Source: Candidatus Uabimicrobium amorphum
Lineage (GTDB): Bacteria; Planctomycetota; Uabimicrobiia; Uabimicrobiales; Uabimicrobiaceae
NCBI RefSeq assembly: GCF_009002475.1
Contig: NZ_AP019860.1
Coordinates: forward strand, 1,364,001-1,428,000
Direction of reading: 5' to 3'
DNA length: 64,000 bases
A program made the translations under genes and the position numbers. The notes below the pieces were generated by a model, which saw nothing but the letters and a program-made list of their open reading frames with translations, was not told the DNA's origin and made no database searches. Within the stretch, counting starts at the first letter, position 1, and every line of letters begins with the position of its first letter. This document shows positions 47,301-56,306 of the stretch, piece by piece.

Positions 47301-47640
47301 TTCCTTACTTTCTCATTTAGAGTTTGTGCGTATTTACAAGTTTATTTAGAGCATGATGGATTACCTAGCGATCATTTTATAGGAGGTAGTATTATAGGTA
47401 TGTATTAGGCTGGCCCTAGATAAAACAAAAATTTATTATACATAACTATTTAAAATTTTTCTAAGGAGTATGATAAATTTTTGCTAATATTATGGAACTA
47501 TCGGATGGTTACAAGTATCTCAATATACATTTTTATAGATGCGTTAGAAAAATCACATTTACAAAAATGGTAAAATCTGTTATTGGCGGATACTTGCACG
47601 AGACCGTTATTTCAAGTTATTGTTAACAAAGGATTTTACG
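47296..47640. other. 345-base intergenic region between divergent genes
   Basis: AT-rich and non-coding, holding the upstream regions of the kinase-Sel1 gene (minus) and the large C2-like coiled-coil gene (plus). A TAAAAT box lies at 47571-47576, about 65 bases before the coiled-coil gene, without a good -35. No RNA gene or repeat was seen. Confidence 0.5.
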
Positions 47641-49557
47641 ATGAGAACAACTTTTTTAGTTTTGTTACTGTTCATTTTGGGTAGCCATTGTTACAGTGAA
47701 ACTCGTTATATTTTTATCACGAAAATCAAGGTGACAAATAAAAATGGTGCGAAATATTGGGATTCATTTAAGGGTGCACCTGATTTGATCATCAGTATTT
47801 CCAAAAATGGTAGTAACATTTTCAAAAGTAAGACATACCAAAATCACTTAATCTTAGAAGAAACTATCGCCATTGACCATATGTTCCGAGTGGGAGATAA
47901 GGTTACTGTCAATATTGTCGACAAGGATTTAACAAACAACGATAGTATTGGTAGTCATACTTTTACTGTGGCAGAACAAGACGATGAGTACAATACAAAT
48001 TTCTCTAAAGTGACTAGTTTTACCTATATTTCGACGGCGCATAAATCTTTAGAGGAAAGAAAAAGTCATATCGCTGCACAAAAAAAACAGGAGCAAATGC
48101 TTGAACAGCAAAAGAAAACACAAGCTCAAAAAGAATGGCTGGCAAAGCAACAACAAAATAAAGAAATGATGAAGAGCGAGTTGGAAAAAATAAAGACCAA
48201 AATGCTTCAGGATTTGATGAACGAAATTGCGCAAAAAAAGTCGACTGCTGATGAAGAAATTATGCAACAGCAAATCGAGGCAGATAAAAAAATTGCGGAA
48301 AAAAAAGCACAAGCCGAGAAAGAAATTGCAGAAAAAGAAGCACTCGCAGCAAAGAAAATTGCCGAAAAAAGAGCACAGGCCGAAAAAGAGATTGTAGAAA
48401 AAAGAGCTAACGCCGACAGAGAAATGGTAACGAAAAGAGCACAGTACGAAAGAGAACTTCAAGAGCGTAAATTACTTGTAGAAAAAAATATCAAAACTCT
48501 AGTTGCAACAGAACAAGAGAAAGCCAACGCGGAAATTGAGATGCACAAAGCCAAAGTGCAAAAAATTGTACAACAAGTCGCCAAAAAACAGAAAGAGATG
48601 TCGGCGAAAGAAAAGCAGTACGCAATAGCGCAAAAAACCGCAAAGCTTTACATTGTTGGCCTGAAAAATGAAAAAGCAAAACTCAAAAAAGAGGTTGCTG
48701 ACTTAGCAGCGAAGCAGGAAAAGGCAAAATTAGAAGCAGAAAAAGCGCAGAAAAAACATCAAAGTGAATTAAGAATCCTCGAAGCGAAGTCGAAAATTTT
48801 GCGAGCGGAAGTGAAAAATCTACAGACGATGTCCAATGTAGCGAAAACACAACTGAAGACATACAAAACACAAATAGCTTCACACAAAGAGTTGGTAGAG
48901 AAGCAAAATAGTCAACAAAGTGGTGCACAAAAAAAATACCAACAAGAATTAGTGCAACTTCTCACCAAAAAAAAGCAATTGAACTCCAATATTGCGACCT
49001 TGGAAAAGCAGCAACAAAAGTGCAAAAAAGAAGTCGAAAGCTATGAAACAAAAATAAACACATATAAGAAAAACGAAAAGCTTCTATTGACACAACTGCA
49101 AACACTCAAATTGCAAAAGCAAAAATATTCGCAACAAGTGAAAGGCTACAGTTCACAACTGGAAAAACTCAAAAGCCAAGTGGACGAATATAAAAATCAA
49201 GCGACAAAGCCGCAAGAAGCCACGAAACCGCAAGAAACAACAAAGTCACAAGAAACAACAAAGCAACCCCAACATGAGACAACAGCAAAACAGCCGTACC
49301 AAAACAACACAAACGATACGCAACAAGCGCAGCCAAAGCGCGTTCTGTTTCGCGGTGAGACTCCTCCGAAAATGACACCAGAAAAAATGCAAAGAGCGAT
49401 GCGCGCGATGGGTACTTTTTTTCGTCATATAGATAAAGAAGGACCAAGTGAGTCACCTGAGGATCTTTTCGAAGCTTTGAGCGAAGGTGTAAAAGAGTTC
49501 ACACGTGGATATAAACAATTAGAAAAAATGGCAAAGATGTACTCGCAAAATAAGTAG
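47641..49557 (+). CDS. Large secreted C2-like domain plus long coiled-coil protein
   Basis: 638 residues from the ATG at 47641 (AAAGGA seven bases upstream), with signal peptide MRTTFLVLLLFILGSHCYS. Residues about 20-125 are the same C2-like domain as at 29533 (KYWDSFKGAPDLIISI; VNIVDKDLTNNDSIGSHTF). Residues about 130-520 are an unbroken coiled coil with AEKxIAEKxAxA repeats reminiscent of TolA. A Thr/Gln/Pro linker (PQEATKPQETTK) leads to a short C-terminal helical domain. The protein could span a wide periplasm or form filaments; this is inference. Single gene with a terminator after it. Confidence 0.7.
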   Translation: MRTTFLVLLLFILGSHCYSETRYIFITKIKVTNKNGAKYWDSFKGAPDLIISISKNGSNIFKSKTYQNHLILEETIAIDHMFRVGDKVTVNIVDKDLTNNDSIGSHTFTVAEQDDEYNTNFSKVTSFTYISTAHKSLEERKSHIAAQKKQEQMLEQQKKTQAQKEWLAKQQQNKEMMKSELEKIKTKMLQDLMNEIAQKKSTADEEIMQQQIEADKKIAEKKAQAEKEIAEKEALAAKKIAEKRAQAEKEIVEKRANADREMVTKRAQYERELQERKLLVEKNIKTLVATEQEKANAEIEMHKAKVQKIVQQVAKKQKEMSAKEKQYAIAQKTAKLYIVGLKNEKAKLKKEVADLAAKQEKAKLEAEKAQKKHQSELRILEAKSKILRAEVKNLQTMSNVAKTQLKTYKTQIASHKELVEKQNSQQSGAQKKYQQELVQLLTKKKQLNSNIATLEKQQQKCKKEVESYETKINTYKKNEKLLLTQLQTLKLQKQKYSQQVKGYSSQLEKLKSQVDEYKNQATKPQEATKPQETTKSQETTKQPQHETTAKQPYQNNTNDTQQAQPKRVLFRGETPPKMTPEKMQRAMRAMGTFFRHIDKEGPSESPEDLFEALSEGVKEFTRGYKQLEKMAKMYSQNK

Positions 49558-49565
49558 TTAAATCG

Positions 49566-49591
49566 AGTCTGCTCAGTACACTGAGCAGGCT
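49566..49591. terminator. Bidirectional terminator between coiled-coil gene and ABA4-like gene
   Basis: Stem AGTCTGCTCAGT/ACTGAGCAGGCT, about 11 pairs with one G-U, tight loop, T-run after it. It serves convergent genes. Confidence 0.75.
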
Positions 49592-49603
49592 TTATCAGAA
49601 AAT

Positions 49604-50029
49604 TTAGCGAGAAGAAAAGCTAAAAATAAAACGCAAAATAGCATACAACGCAAAAGCAAGTGGTCCAAATAAAATACATACAAACATAATGGGGGAAACC
49701 AACCAAAACGATATACTGTGTTCGTGGGCATCTAAAAATATCCAACGCCCGACAAAAAGATCAAACGCTCCGGCATAAGCCCAAAATAAACTAGCGCCCC
49801 AAACTTCCCCCATAAGTGCAGCCACTGCCTGAGGATTCGGTTTGTAAAACAACATAATCGATTCTTTAAGGTGTGGCATTAAGATAATGAGATAGCATAT
49901 TGTGGGAGGTAAAATAATCCATGGTGAGCGAACAACTTTTTTAACAAATTCACTATGGGGAAAAAAAATCATCGGAAACCAAAAAATTAAAACACTGTAG
50001 GCTGATAGATGGAAGAGATATTCATCCAT
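49604..50029 (-). CDS. ABA4-like (DUF4281) membrane protein
   Basis: 141 residues with four hydrophobic helices. The segment AYAGAFDLFVGRWIFLDAHE is the signature of the ABA4 family, known in plants for neoxanthin synthesis and widespread in bacteria without that role. No carotenoid gene is nearby, so the plant function should not be assumed. Single gene between convergent and divergent neighbours. Confidence 0.8.
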   Translation of the reverse strand: MDEYLFHLSAYSVLIFWFPMIFFPHSEFVKKVVRSPWIILPPTICYLIILMPHLKESIMLFYKPNPQAVAALMGEVWGASLFWAYAGAFDLFVGRWIFLDAHEHSISFWLVSPIMFVCILFGPLAFALYAILRFIFSFSSR

Positions 50030-50069
50030 GGGAAAACCTTTCTGTGAAAAGAAAAAATAAGAGAGCGCG

Positions 50070-50936
50070 ATGAACGAAAAAGTTTTGTTAGAAAGTCAAA
50101 GTCTACGACAAGAACTTTGCCAAGATGAAAATACAAACGTTTTAGAACGCGTAGGCGAATTGATTACTTTAAACGAAAATGGATACGCAACAACACAACA
50201 AGTGGCGACTTTTTATGAAGTTCCTGTAAAAACACTACAGACCAACGTACTACGTCACCGTGAAGAATTTAACCAAGATGGTTATCATATCATAGATTCG
50301 AAAACTTTTAAAAAACTCTATGGGCAAAAAGTTCATACGCGGATGCGCAAGATAGGTATTTTCCCGCGTAGAGCTATCTTGCGTGCAGGTATGATTTTAG
50401 CAAAATCAAAAATCGCACAGCAGATAAGAGAATACCTACTAACGGCGGAAAAAAACTCTACTCCGGTTTTATTTAATGTGGCTGGACAACTGTCTGACCA
50501 AGCGTATGTTGTCGCCAATAACGCGTTGCAACTCAGTGAACAATCAAAGGTTCTCGAAAGACACTCGACGGAATTAGCACGTAGTGCTCAGCTTTCCAAT
50601 GACAACGCACAACAATTAATCTTACAAGCAAATTTACTAAAAGCGGTAGTGAAAGAAGTTTACAATAATAAGGATCGCATCGCACAAAATAGTGAACGCA
50701 TTGCATTTCTAGAGCAACAATACTTTAAATTCCAAACAGACGCAAATACCGAAGATACGATCGACACACAACAAATTAATATCTTGAGAGATAAAGTACG
50801 ACGCCAAAAACAAAAGCCCATCACTGTGTGGCGTAAATTTAATCGCCACTTTGCGATATCCAGTTATAAACTTCTTCCTCGGTCACAATTTTCTAATGCA
50901 TTGCTGTGGTTTGAGAAACTCGAAGCCTCAAAATAA
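50070..50936 (+). CDS. Phage-type DNA-binding protein (FPRRAILRAGM family)
   Basis: 288 residues. Residues 20-125 contain LITLNENGYATTQQVATFYEVPVKTLQTNVLRHREEF, a helix-turn-helix, followed by IGIFPRRAILRAGMILAKSKIAQQIREYLL, a block I know from phage and plasmid regulatory proteins of Firmicutes. The rest is helical with a basic Arg/Lys/Gln tail. I cannot name the family with certainty. It may be a remnant of a mobile element or a domesticated regulator. The recombinase patch at 18.6-22 kb is not adjacent. Confidence 0.6.
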   Translation: MNEKVLLESQSLRQELCQDENTNVLERVGELITLNENGYATTQQVATFYEVPVKTLQTNVLRHREEFNQDGYHIIDSKTFKKLYGQKVHTRMRKIGIFPRRAILRAGMILAKSKIAQQIREYLLTAEKNSTPVLFNVAGQLSDQAYVVANNALQLSEQSKVLERHSTELARSAQLSNDNAQQLILQANLLKAVVKEVYNNKDRIAQNSERIAFLEQQYFKFQTDANTEDTIDTQQINILRDKVRRQKQKPITVWRKFNRHFAISSYKLLPRSQFSNALLWFEKLEASK

Positions 50937-51256
50937 TATTTGTAAAATTGTGTACTTTATTGAATCTGTGGCGAATATAATACATAACTTTATTGAACCT
51001 GTGGCAAATATAGTACATAATAGAAAAGATAGCATATTTGTATTTGTCACAAATGACTTTAAGATAGTGAAGATAAATAATTGACGAGAAACACAATTTG
51101 CTGTTTGCACTATCACAAAATTGCTGTTATAAATATAAATCAACACAAAATTACAATACAATCTATACTATTTTAGAAGGAGAACGAGAATATTACGCAA
51201 AGTATAGGGATTGTTGTAAGTGCCAATACGTTTCGTAATGATTCTTGAACAGTGTT
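50937..51256. other. Intergenic region with a 33-bp tandem repeat
   Basis: No coding sequence is supported. Two adjacent 33-base copies (50954-50986 and 50987-51019) differ at three positions. The remainder is AT-rich; TATACT at 51164-51169 is a possible -10 box for the cytochrome gene. Confidence 0.55.
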
Positions 51257-52564
51257 ATGAAAAAGTGCATAATTTTGATAGTTGCTTGCTTTTTGATGAC
51301 TGCTATCTATGCAGATAATGCTGAACTGAGCAAGTGGCAAGGTATGGTAAAAAAGTATGAAGGACTAGCGAAAAAATATTCTAGTAACTTCAAAAAAGCC
51401 AAAAGCCTTTATAGCAAAGCCAAGAAAAGTGGCAACGCTGCAAAAGCAAAAAAGTACAGAGGTCTAGCAGTTAAATATCAAAAAAGTATGAAAGTTGCGC
51501 AAGCACGTTTAAAAGCTGCTCAAGCAAAAGTGCAAGCACTTTCAAGTTCCGCAAGTAGCGGAGACACCGGCAATGCAAACAACGGTGGCGGCGCAAAAAT
51601 TACCTTAACCGCTGAAGATAGAGCAATGTTAAAAGTAATTGATAGCCAAAAACCTTTGAAGGTAGATCCTGCCAAAGTACTTACCTTCAATAAATGTAAC
51701 GATTGCCATAAGCAAGCTGTGCAGGTATGGAAGAAAACACCTCACCACAACACCTTTAAGCAACTTCACAAGCGCCCACGTGCAAAAGAAATTGTAAAGA
51801 AAATGGGCCTAAAGGGAAGTATCAAGCGCAATGGTTTTTGCGCAACATGCCACTACACCCAACAAATGTCTCGTGGAAAACCTAAAGCAATCTCTGGTGT
51901 ATCCTGCGAATCTTGCCATGGCGCATCAAGAGACTGGGTAAACATCCACAACAACAAAGCTGCTGATAGAATGCAAAGACTAAAAGAAGCGTCGGCAAAA
52001 GGTATGAACAATACTACAGACGTTTACAACATTGCACAAAACTGTTACCAGTGCCACAGTGTTGGTAACGAAAAATTGGTAAATGTCGGTGGACACAAAG
52101 CGGGAAGTGACAATTTCGAAGTTGTTCGATGGTCACAAGGTATGGTTCGTCACAATTTTGTACGTGGCAACAACTCTACCAACGCCAAGAGTTCTATCGA
52201 GAGATTACGTGTTATGTTTATAACCGGTGCAATGCTTGACCTTGAGTATGGATTGCGCGGAGTAGCCCTAGCTACAAAGAAAGGCCGTTACTACGATGCA
52301 AAAATGAAGCGTACCAATGTCGCTTTTAAACGTCTTAAGGCGATTAATAGCAAATCGGGTGGAATTCCTGAAATCCAGACACTACTAACACTATTTAAAA
52401 AGTTAAACTTCAACAACAAGAAGAACTTAACAACCGCGGCAAACTTCATCACTTTACAAGCACGTAAGTTTACTCAAAATCACGATGGGTCTAAACTTTC
52501 TGGCGTAGACGCTGCTTTACCAAAAGAAAGCGACTATAAGTGGAAGCCAACACGCACTAAGTAG
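51257..52564 (+). CDS. Secreted tetraheme cytochrome c (c554-like)
   Basis: 435 residues with signal peptide MKKCIILIVACFLMTAIYA. The N-terminal 100 residues are a Lys/Ala-rich helical stretch (KYEGLAKKYSSNFKKAKSLY). Four CxxCH heme sites follow: CNDCH (147-151), CATCH (195-199), CESCH (217-221) and CYQCH (263-267), spaced as in the cytochrome c554 family. The 170-residue C-terminal part is helical and heme-free. It should move electrons outside the cytoplasm. Single gene; a terminator follows. ATG at 51257 was chosen because the signal peptide starts there. Confidence 0.9.
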   Translation: MKKCIILIVACFLMTAIYADNAELSKWQGMVKKYEGLAKKYSSNFKKAKSLYSKAKKSGNAAKAKKYRGLAVKYQKSMKVAQARLKAAQAKVQALSSSASSGDTGNANNGGGAKITLTAEDRAMLKVIDSQKPLKVDPAKVLTFNKCNDCHKQAVQVWKKTPHHNTFKQLHKRPRAKEIVKKMGLKGSIKRNGFCATCHYTQQMSRGKPKAISGVSCESCHGASRDWVNIHNNKAADRMQRLKEASAKGMNNTTDVYNIAQNCYQCHSVGNEKLVNVGGHKAGSDNFEVVRWSQGMVRHNFVRGNNSTNAKSSIERLRVMFITGAMLDLEYGLRGVALATKKGRYYDAKMKRTNVAFKRLKAINSKSGGIPEIQTLLTLFKKLNFNNKKNLTTAANFITLQARKFTQNHDGSKLSGVDAALPKESDYKWKPTRTK

Positions 52565-52570
52565 TGTTAC

Positions 52571-52603
52571 TAATTTTGATGCTCAAATTGAGCATCAAAA
52601 TTA
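52571..52603. terminator. Bidirectional terminator after the cytochrome gene
   Basis: TAATTTTGATGCTCAA and TTGAGCATCAAAATTA form a near-perfect stem of 14 or more pairs. It lies between the convergent cytochrome and SDR genes. Confidence 0.8.
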
Positions 52604-52636
52604 ACACAAGCCAAAAAACAAAATATTTTACTCACA

Positions 52637-53413
52637 CTACAATTCCTTACGCACCAACCCTCCCGCTACTTTTGCGACAAATTTTTTCGAAAAGAATACC
52701 TGTGCTGTTGCGATGAAGCGGTTTTTTAATCCAGGGATATATAACCATTTTTTTCGGCGTAAGGCTTTCAAACATCCTGCAACTACCTCATCACTTGTCA
52801 TACTGCCGTCGGCAAATTTCTCTTTGCTCATTCGTGCGACTTGTCCAAATTCTGTGTCAGTTTTTCCCGGGCACAGTGCCAATACATGAACATTGTGCCT
52901 GCGCATTTCATGATATATCGATTGCGCCAAGAATTTATCGTAGGCTTTTGTTGCTGTATAGACAGAAAAATACGGTATTGGTTGAAAAGCGGCTACCGAG
53001 GCGACGATGATCATTTCTCCTTGTTTGCGTTCTGCCATTTTCTTTGCAAAAAAGTGAGTTATGTCAGTAACAGCACTCACATTCAATTCAACCATACGCA
53101 ATGCAGATTCACGGGTTTGCTCTAAAAAAGAACCGGTATAGCCAAACCCAGCATTGTTGACAAGTAGATCTATTTTGTGCCCTTCTCCCTCTGTGGCAGC
53201 AAACAATTGATCGCGTCCTGCTACTGTGGCCAAGTCTAATGCCAGAGGAGTTACTTGAACTTTATGTTTTTCTTGGAGTTCGTTTGCCAATTGTTTCAGG
53301 AGTTCGTCGCGACGCGCCGTAATAAATAAATTGTAGTTTTGTGCCGCCAAGTGTTGCGCAAACACTTTGCCGATTCCTGAAGAAGCTCCCGTAACTAAAG
53401 CAATTTTTGTCAT
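52637..53413 (-). CDS. Short-chain dehydrogenase/reductase
   Basis: 258 residues. NAD(P) loop TGASSGIG near the N-terminus, NNAG in the fourth strand, catalytic S (VASVAAF) and YTATK (YxxxK). Substrate unknown. It overlaps the DMT transporter upstream by four bases (ATGA), so it is the second gene of that operon. Confidence 0.93.
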   Translation of the reverse strand: MTKIALVTGASSGIGKVFAQHLAAQNYNLFITARRDELLKQLANELQEKHKVQVTPLALDLATVAGRDQLFAATEGEGHKIDLLVNNAGFGYTGSFLEQTRESALRMVELNVSAVTDITHFFAKKMAERKQGEMIIVASVAAFQPIPYFSVYTATKAYDKFLAQSIYHEMRRHNVHVLALCPGKTDTEFGQVARMSKEKFADGSMTSDEVVAGCLKALRRKKWLYIPGLKNRFIATAQVFFSKKFVAKVAGGLVRKEL

Positions 53414-54324
53414 GTTATCTCCGATCGTTTTTTGAGGTTTGTGTAGTATTTTATCGCAATATTTGCAAATACAGTTGCAAATATAATCGAAGCCCCTAAG
53501 TAAAAACCTGGCGTCATCGTTTCGCTTTCACCAAAAATAGCCACGGCAAGTAAAATAGCATATATTGGTTCCATATTTACGCTAATTGTGACTGTGTAAG
53601 GGGAGATTTCTTTCATGATTTCGATACTAACTAAAAAAGCCAACGAAGTACAAATCAGACCTAATACTAGCAGGTAAACAGTATCATTGACATTGGGAAG
53701 AGGTATACTCTCTAGAGATCCGTAATACAGCATTGCGAACATAGTAATTGTGATGCCTAAGAATCCTCCAAGCATTTCGTACAAACTAATGGATAGTGCC
53801 GCGTATTTTTTGATCCATCGACTATTGATGATGGTAAAGACTGCCGCGAGAAACGCCGAGCAAATGGCAAATATAATTCCCCACATAAACTGTATTTCGA
53901 ATTCAAAAATCAAGTACAGGCCGAAAATGGCAAAAAGACTCAGAATCACTTCGTAGGCAACAAGGCGCGTTCTTAGAAGGAGCGGTTGTAAGAACGCTGT
54001 AAAAAAAGGAGTTGAGGACATACATACTAACGCCACCGAGACATTGGAGACTTTTATCGCCGCAAAAAATAAAATCCAATGTAAGGCGATCAAGAAACCC
54101 ACACCAAGTATACGCATTTTGTTAGGAATGTTGATTTTTTTGTTGGTAAACCACGCAAAAAAAGCGAGTCCGGCAGAAGCAATCAACATGCGGTACCACA
54201 CCAGTGGAATAGATTTCAAAGAAATGAGCTTTCCGAGTATGCCAGTAAAGCCCCATATGAAAACAATCACATGCAGATAGAGATGATAACGATATTTATT
54301 AATGATATGCAACATAAGTAACAA
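53410..54324 (-). CDS. EamA/DMT-family transporter
   Basis: 304 residues with about ten hydrophobic helices in two EamA repeats. HVIVFIWGFTGILGKLI at the start and the pattern PLLLRTRLVAYEVILSLFAIFGLYLI fit drug/metabolite transporter exporters. Substrate unknown. It is followed by the SDR gene with a four-base overlap. Confidence 0.9.
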   Translation of the reverse strand: MLLMLHIINKYRYHLYLHVIVFIWGFTGILGKLISLKSIPLVWYRMLIASAGLAFFAWFTNKKINIPNKMRILGVGFLIALHWILFFAAIKVSNVSVALVCMSSTPFFTAFLQPLLLRTRLVAYEVILSLFAIFGLYLIFEFEIQFMWGIIFAICSAFLAAVFTIINSRWIKKYAALSISLYEMLGGFLGITITMFAMLYYGSLESIPLPNVNDTVYLLVLGLICTSLAFLVSIEIMKEISPYTVTISVNMEPIYAILLAVAIFGESETMTPGFYLGASIIFATVFANIAIKYYTNLKKRSEIT

Positions 54325-54478
54325 CTCGATTTGTTTTTACATACTTTTGAGAAAATTGTATAATTTGTCACGTTTTCGTGGAACTTATTTGTGAAAAATG
54401 TATCTAAAACGTAACCAATATAAATTATCAGATGTTAGCATATTACATAAAAATATCAAAATCTAATGGAAATTTTCA

Positions 54479-56296
54479 ATGACAACTGAACAAGAGATTC
54501 GTCTGGGGCATTACGCTGTGATCGAAGAAGTCGGACGCGGTGGGATGGGCATTGTATACAAAGCCCAAGATCTTAAGTTAAATCGCATTGTTGCTCTAAA
54601 GGTGATGGTCGGAGAAAACGCACAAAGTGCCGCTGTTCAAAGATTTATACGCGAGGCAAAAACAATTGCCAAACTCAACCATCCAAATATTATCAATGTT
54701 TTGGATGTCGGTTGGGAAGGCAACTATTACTTTTTTGCCATGGACTTTATCAATGGTTGTTCTCTAGACGATGCCATTGGCAATAGACTATTGACATACA
54801 ACTCCACACTTGAAATTTTAGTCACCGTTGCCAAAGCTATTGATTTTGCTCATAAAAACGGTGTCATACACCGCGATTTAAAACCAGCAAATGTCATGTT
54901 AGATAGTCAGAAAAAGCCTATCATTATGGATTTTGGTGTGGCGCTTTCTCTTGATGAAAGTGTGCAGTTATCTCGCTCGAATGTAATGGTTGGGACGATT
55001 GGTTACATGTCTCCAGAACAGTTAGAGGGCAAAAGAGGCCACGTCGACCGACGCAGCGATATTTACTCCCTAGGAGTAATCATGTATAAAATGCTTACCC
55101 GACGCGACGCTTTTTTTGGTACATCAGCACAGATTATCAATAAAGTCAGAACAGGACAACTCATACCTCTTCACAAAATAAAAGGTAATTTACCTAAAGA
55201 CTTGCAGTACATATGTTCTAAAGCTATGGCCAATAATCGAAACCACCGCTACGCAAATGCTGCGGAAATGGCAAGAGACATACAACTCGTACAGCAAGGG
55301 AAAAAAGTGAAGCGTAAAGACTCTTTTTTCATGAAATTTGCTGTTGTTCGCGATACCCTTAAACACAAAAAGAACTTGCATAGTTACGTTTTATGGCTCG
55401 TTGTTGTCATTACCGGTTTTATTTTAGGAGCTAACTTTAGTCCCGTGCACGACATGCCACACAACTGGACCACTTCTTTGTGGAGTGATTGTTGGAACGG
55501 ACATTATGTGGATTTCTCTGCGAAGAAATGGCGAGAACTTTCGTTAAAAGACCAGCAACTCTATGCACGTTCTTACCAAACATGGTACGCAAATAAAGTA
55601 AATGTGCCGCAGGAATTTGTTCATAAAACAGGTGTCATGATGATTCTCATTCCACCGGGTAAATTCATTATGGGATCTTCGCCTAGTGAAAAAGGACATC
55701 AAAAGCATGAGTTAGAACGCGAGGAAACGATATTTGCCCCGTATTACATCGCCAAATATGAAATAAGCGTTGCCCAGTGGGACAGCGATACTAAAGAACG
55801 TAATAAACTGCACCCCATTAGTAACATCACATGGGAGGAAGCTAGAGACTTTTGTGTTGCAAATGGTATGTTACTACCTCGGGAAGTTGAATGGGAGTAT
55901 GCATGTCGCGCGGGAACCACGACTCCTTTTGCCACAGGAAATGACTTACAAACCTCGCGTTCCATTGCTAATGTCACTAATGAGCAGGGAGTGAATAGTT
56001 GGGGATGTAGCAACATGCATCACAATGTTCGTGAGTGGTGCCGTGATAAAGCACGGTCTGCCAAAAACGTGAAGCCTGTAGTGGGAGATGCGTATTTTAA
56101 ACTTCCGTCACAAGGTAATATCATGCGCGGTGGAAGTTGGGGAGGCAAAAACAACAAAAAAAATTGCCGCTCTGCAGCGCGATTTTCATCTACTAGGGCA
56201 CGTACAAATATCGGATTTCGCCCCATCCTATCATTGTCGTATCTTGTAAATAAGCAACCTAATATTTTTCTTTCCACGCCATTTGTCACAGAGTAA
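54479..56296 (+). CDS. Ser/Thr kinase fused to formylglycine-enzyme-like (SUMF1) domain
   Basis: 605 residues. Kinase about 10-275: GRGGMGIVYKA, K41, HRD at 131-133, DFG at 151-153, MSPE; all catalytic residues kept. One membrane helix near 305-325. After a linker (DCWNGHYVDFSAKKW) the external FGE-sulfatase domain spans about 385-595: IPPGKFIMGSS, WEEARDFCVANGMLLPREVEWEYACRAG, NVREWCRD and RGGSWGGKNN. In bacteria this fold often binds or modifies proteins without being a true sulfatase-activating enzyme. The next gene is a close paralogue. Confidence 0.92.
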   Translation: MTTEQEIRLGHYAVIEEVGRGGMGIVYKAQDLKLNRIVALKVMVGENAQSAAVQRFIREAKTIAKLNHPNIINVLDVGWEGNYYFFAMDFINGCSLDDAIGNRLLTYNSTLEILVTVAKAIDFAHKNGVIHRDLKPANVMLDSQKKPIIMDFGVALSLDESVQLSRSNVMVGTIGYMSPEQLEGKRGHVDRRSDIYSLGVIMYKMLTRRDAFFGTSAQIINKVRTGQLIPLHKIKGNLPKDLQYICSKAMANNRNHRYANAAEMARDIQLVQQGKKVKRKDSFFMKFAVVRDTLKHKKNLHSYVLWLVVVITGFILGANFSPVHDMPHNWTTSLWSDCWNGHYVDFSAKKWRELSLKDQQLYARSYQTWYANKVNVPQEFVHKTGVMMILIPPGKFIMGSSPSEKGHQKHELEREETIFAPYYIAKYEISVAQWDSDTKERNKLHPISNITWEEARDFCVANGMLLPREVEWEYACRAGTTTPFATGNDLQTSRSIANVTNEQGVNSWGCSNMHHNVREWCRDKARSAKNVKPVVGDAYFKLPSQGNIMRGGSWGGKNNKKNCRSAARFSSTRARTNIGFRPILSLSYLVNKQPNIFLSTPFVTE

Positions 56297-56306
56297 GGAT
56301 TTCAAT

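Noticed and set aside
48049..48462. Minus-strand Phe/Leu-rich ORF over the coiled coil
   Set aside because: A mirror of Lys/Glu-rich coding on the plus strand; no start signal and no hydrophobic domain pattern beyond codon complement.
50070..50936. Intact prophage
   Set aside because: The phage-style DNA-binding gene stands alone; no structural, lysis or integrase genes are nearby.
50954..51019. CRISPR-like or coding repeat
   Set aside because: Two directly adjacent copies without spacers; the ORFs across it lack ribosome sites and family resemblance.
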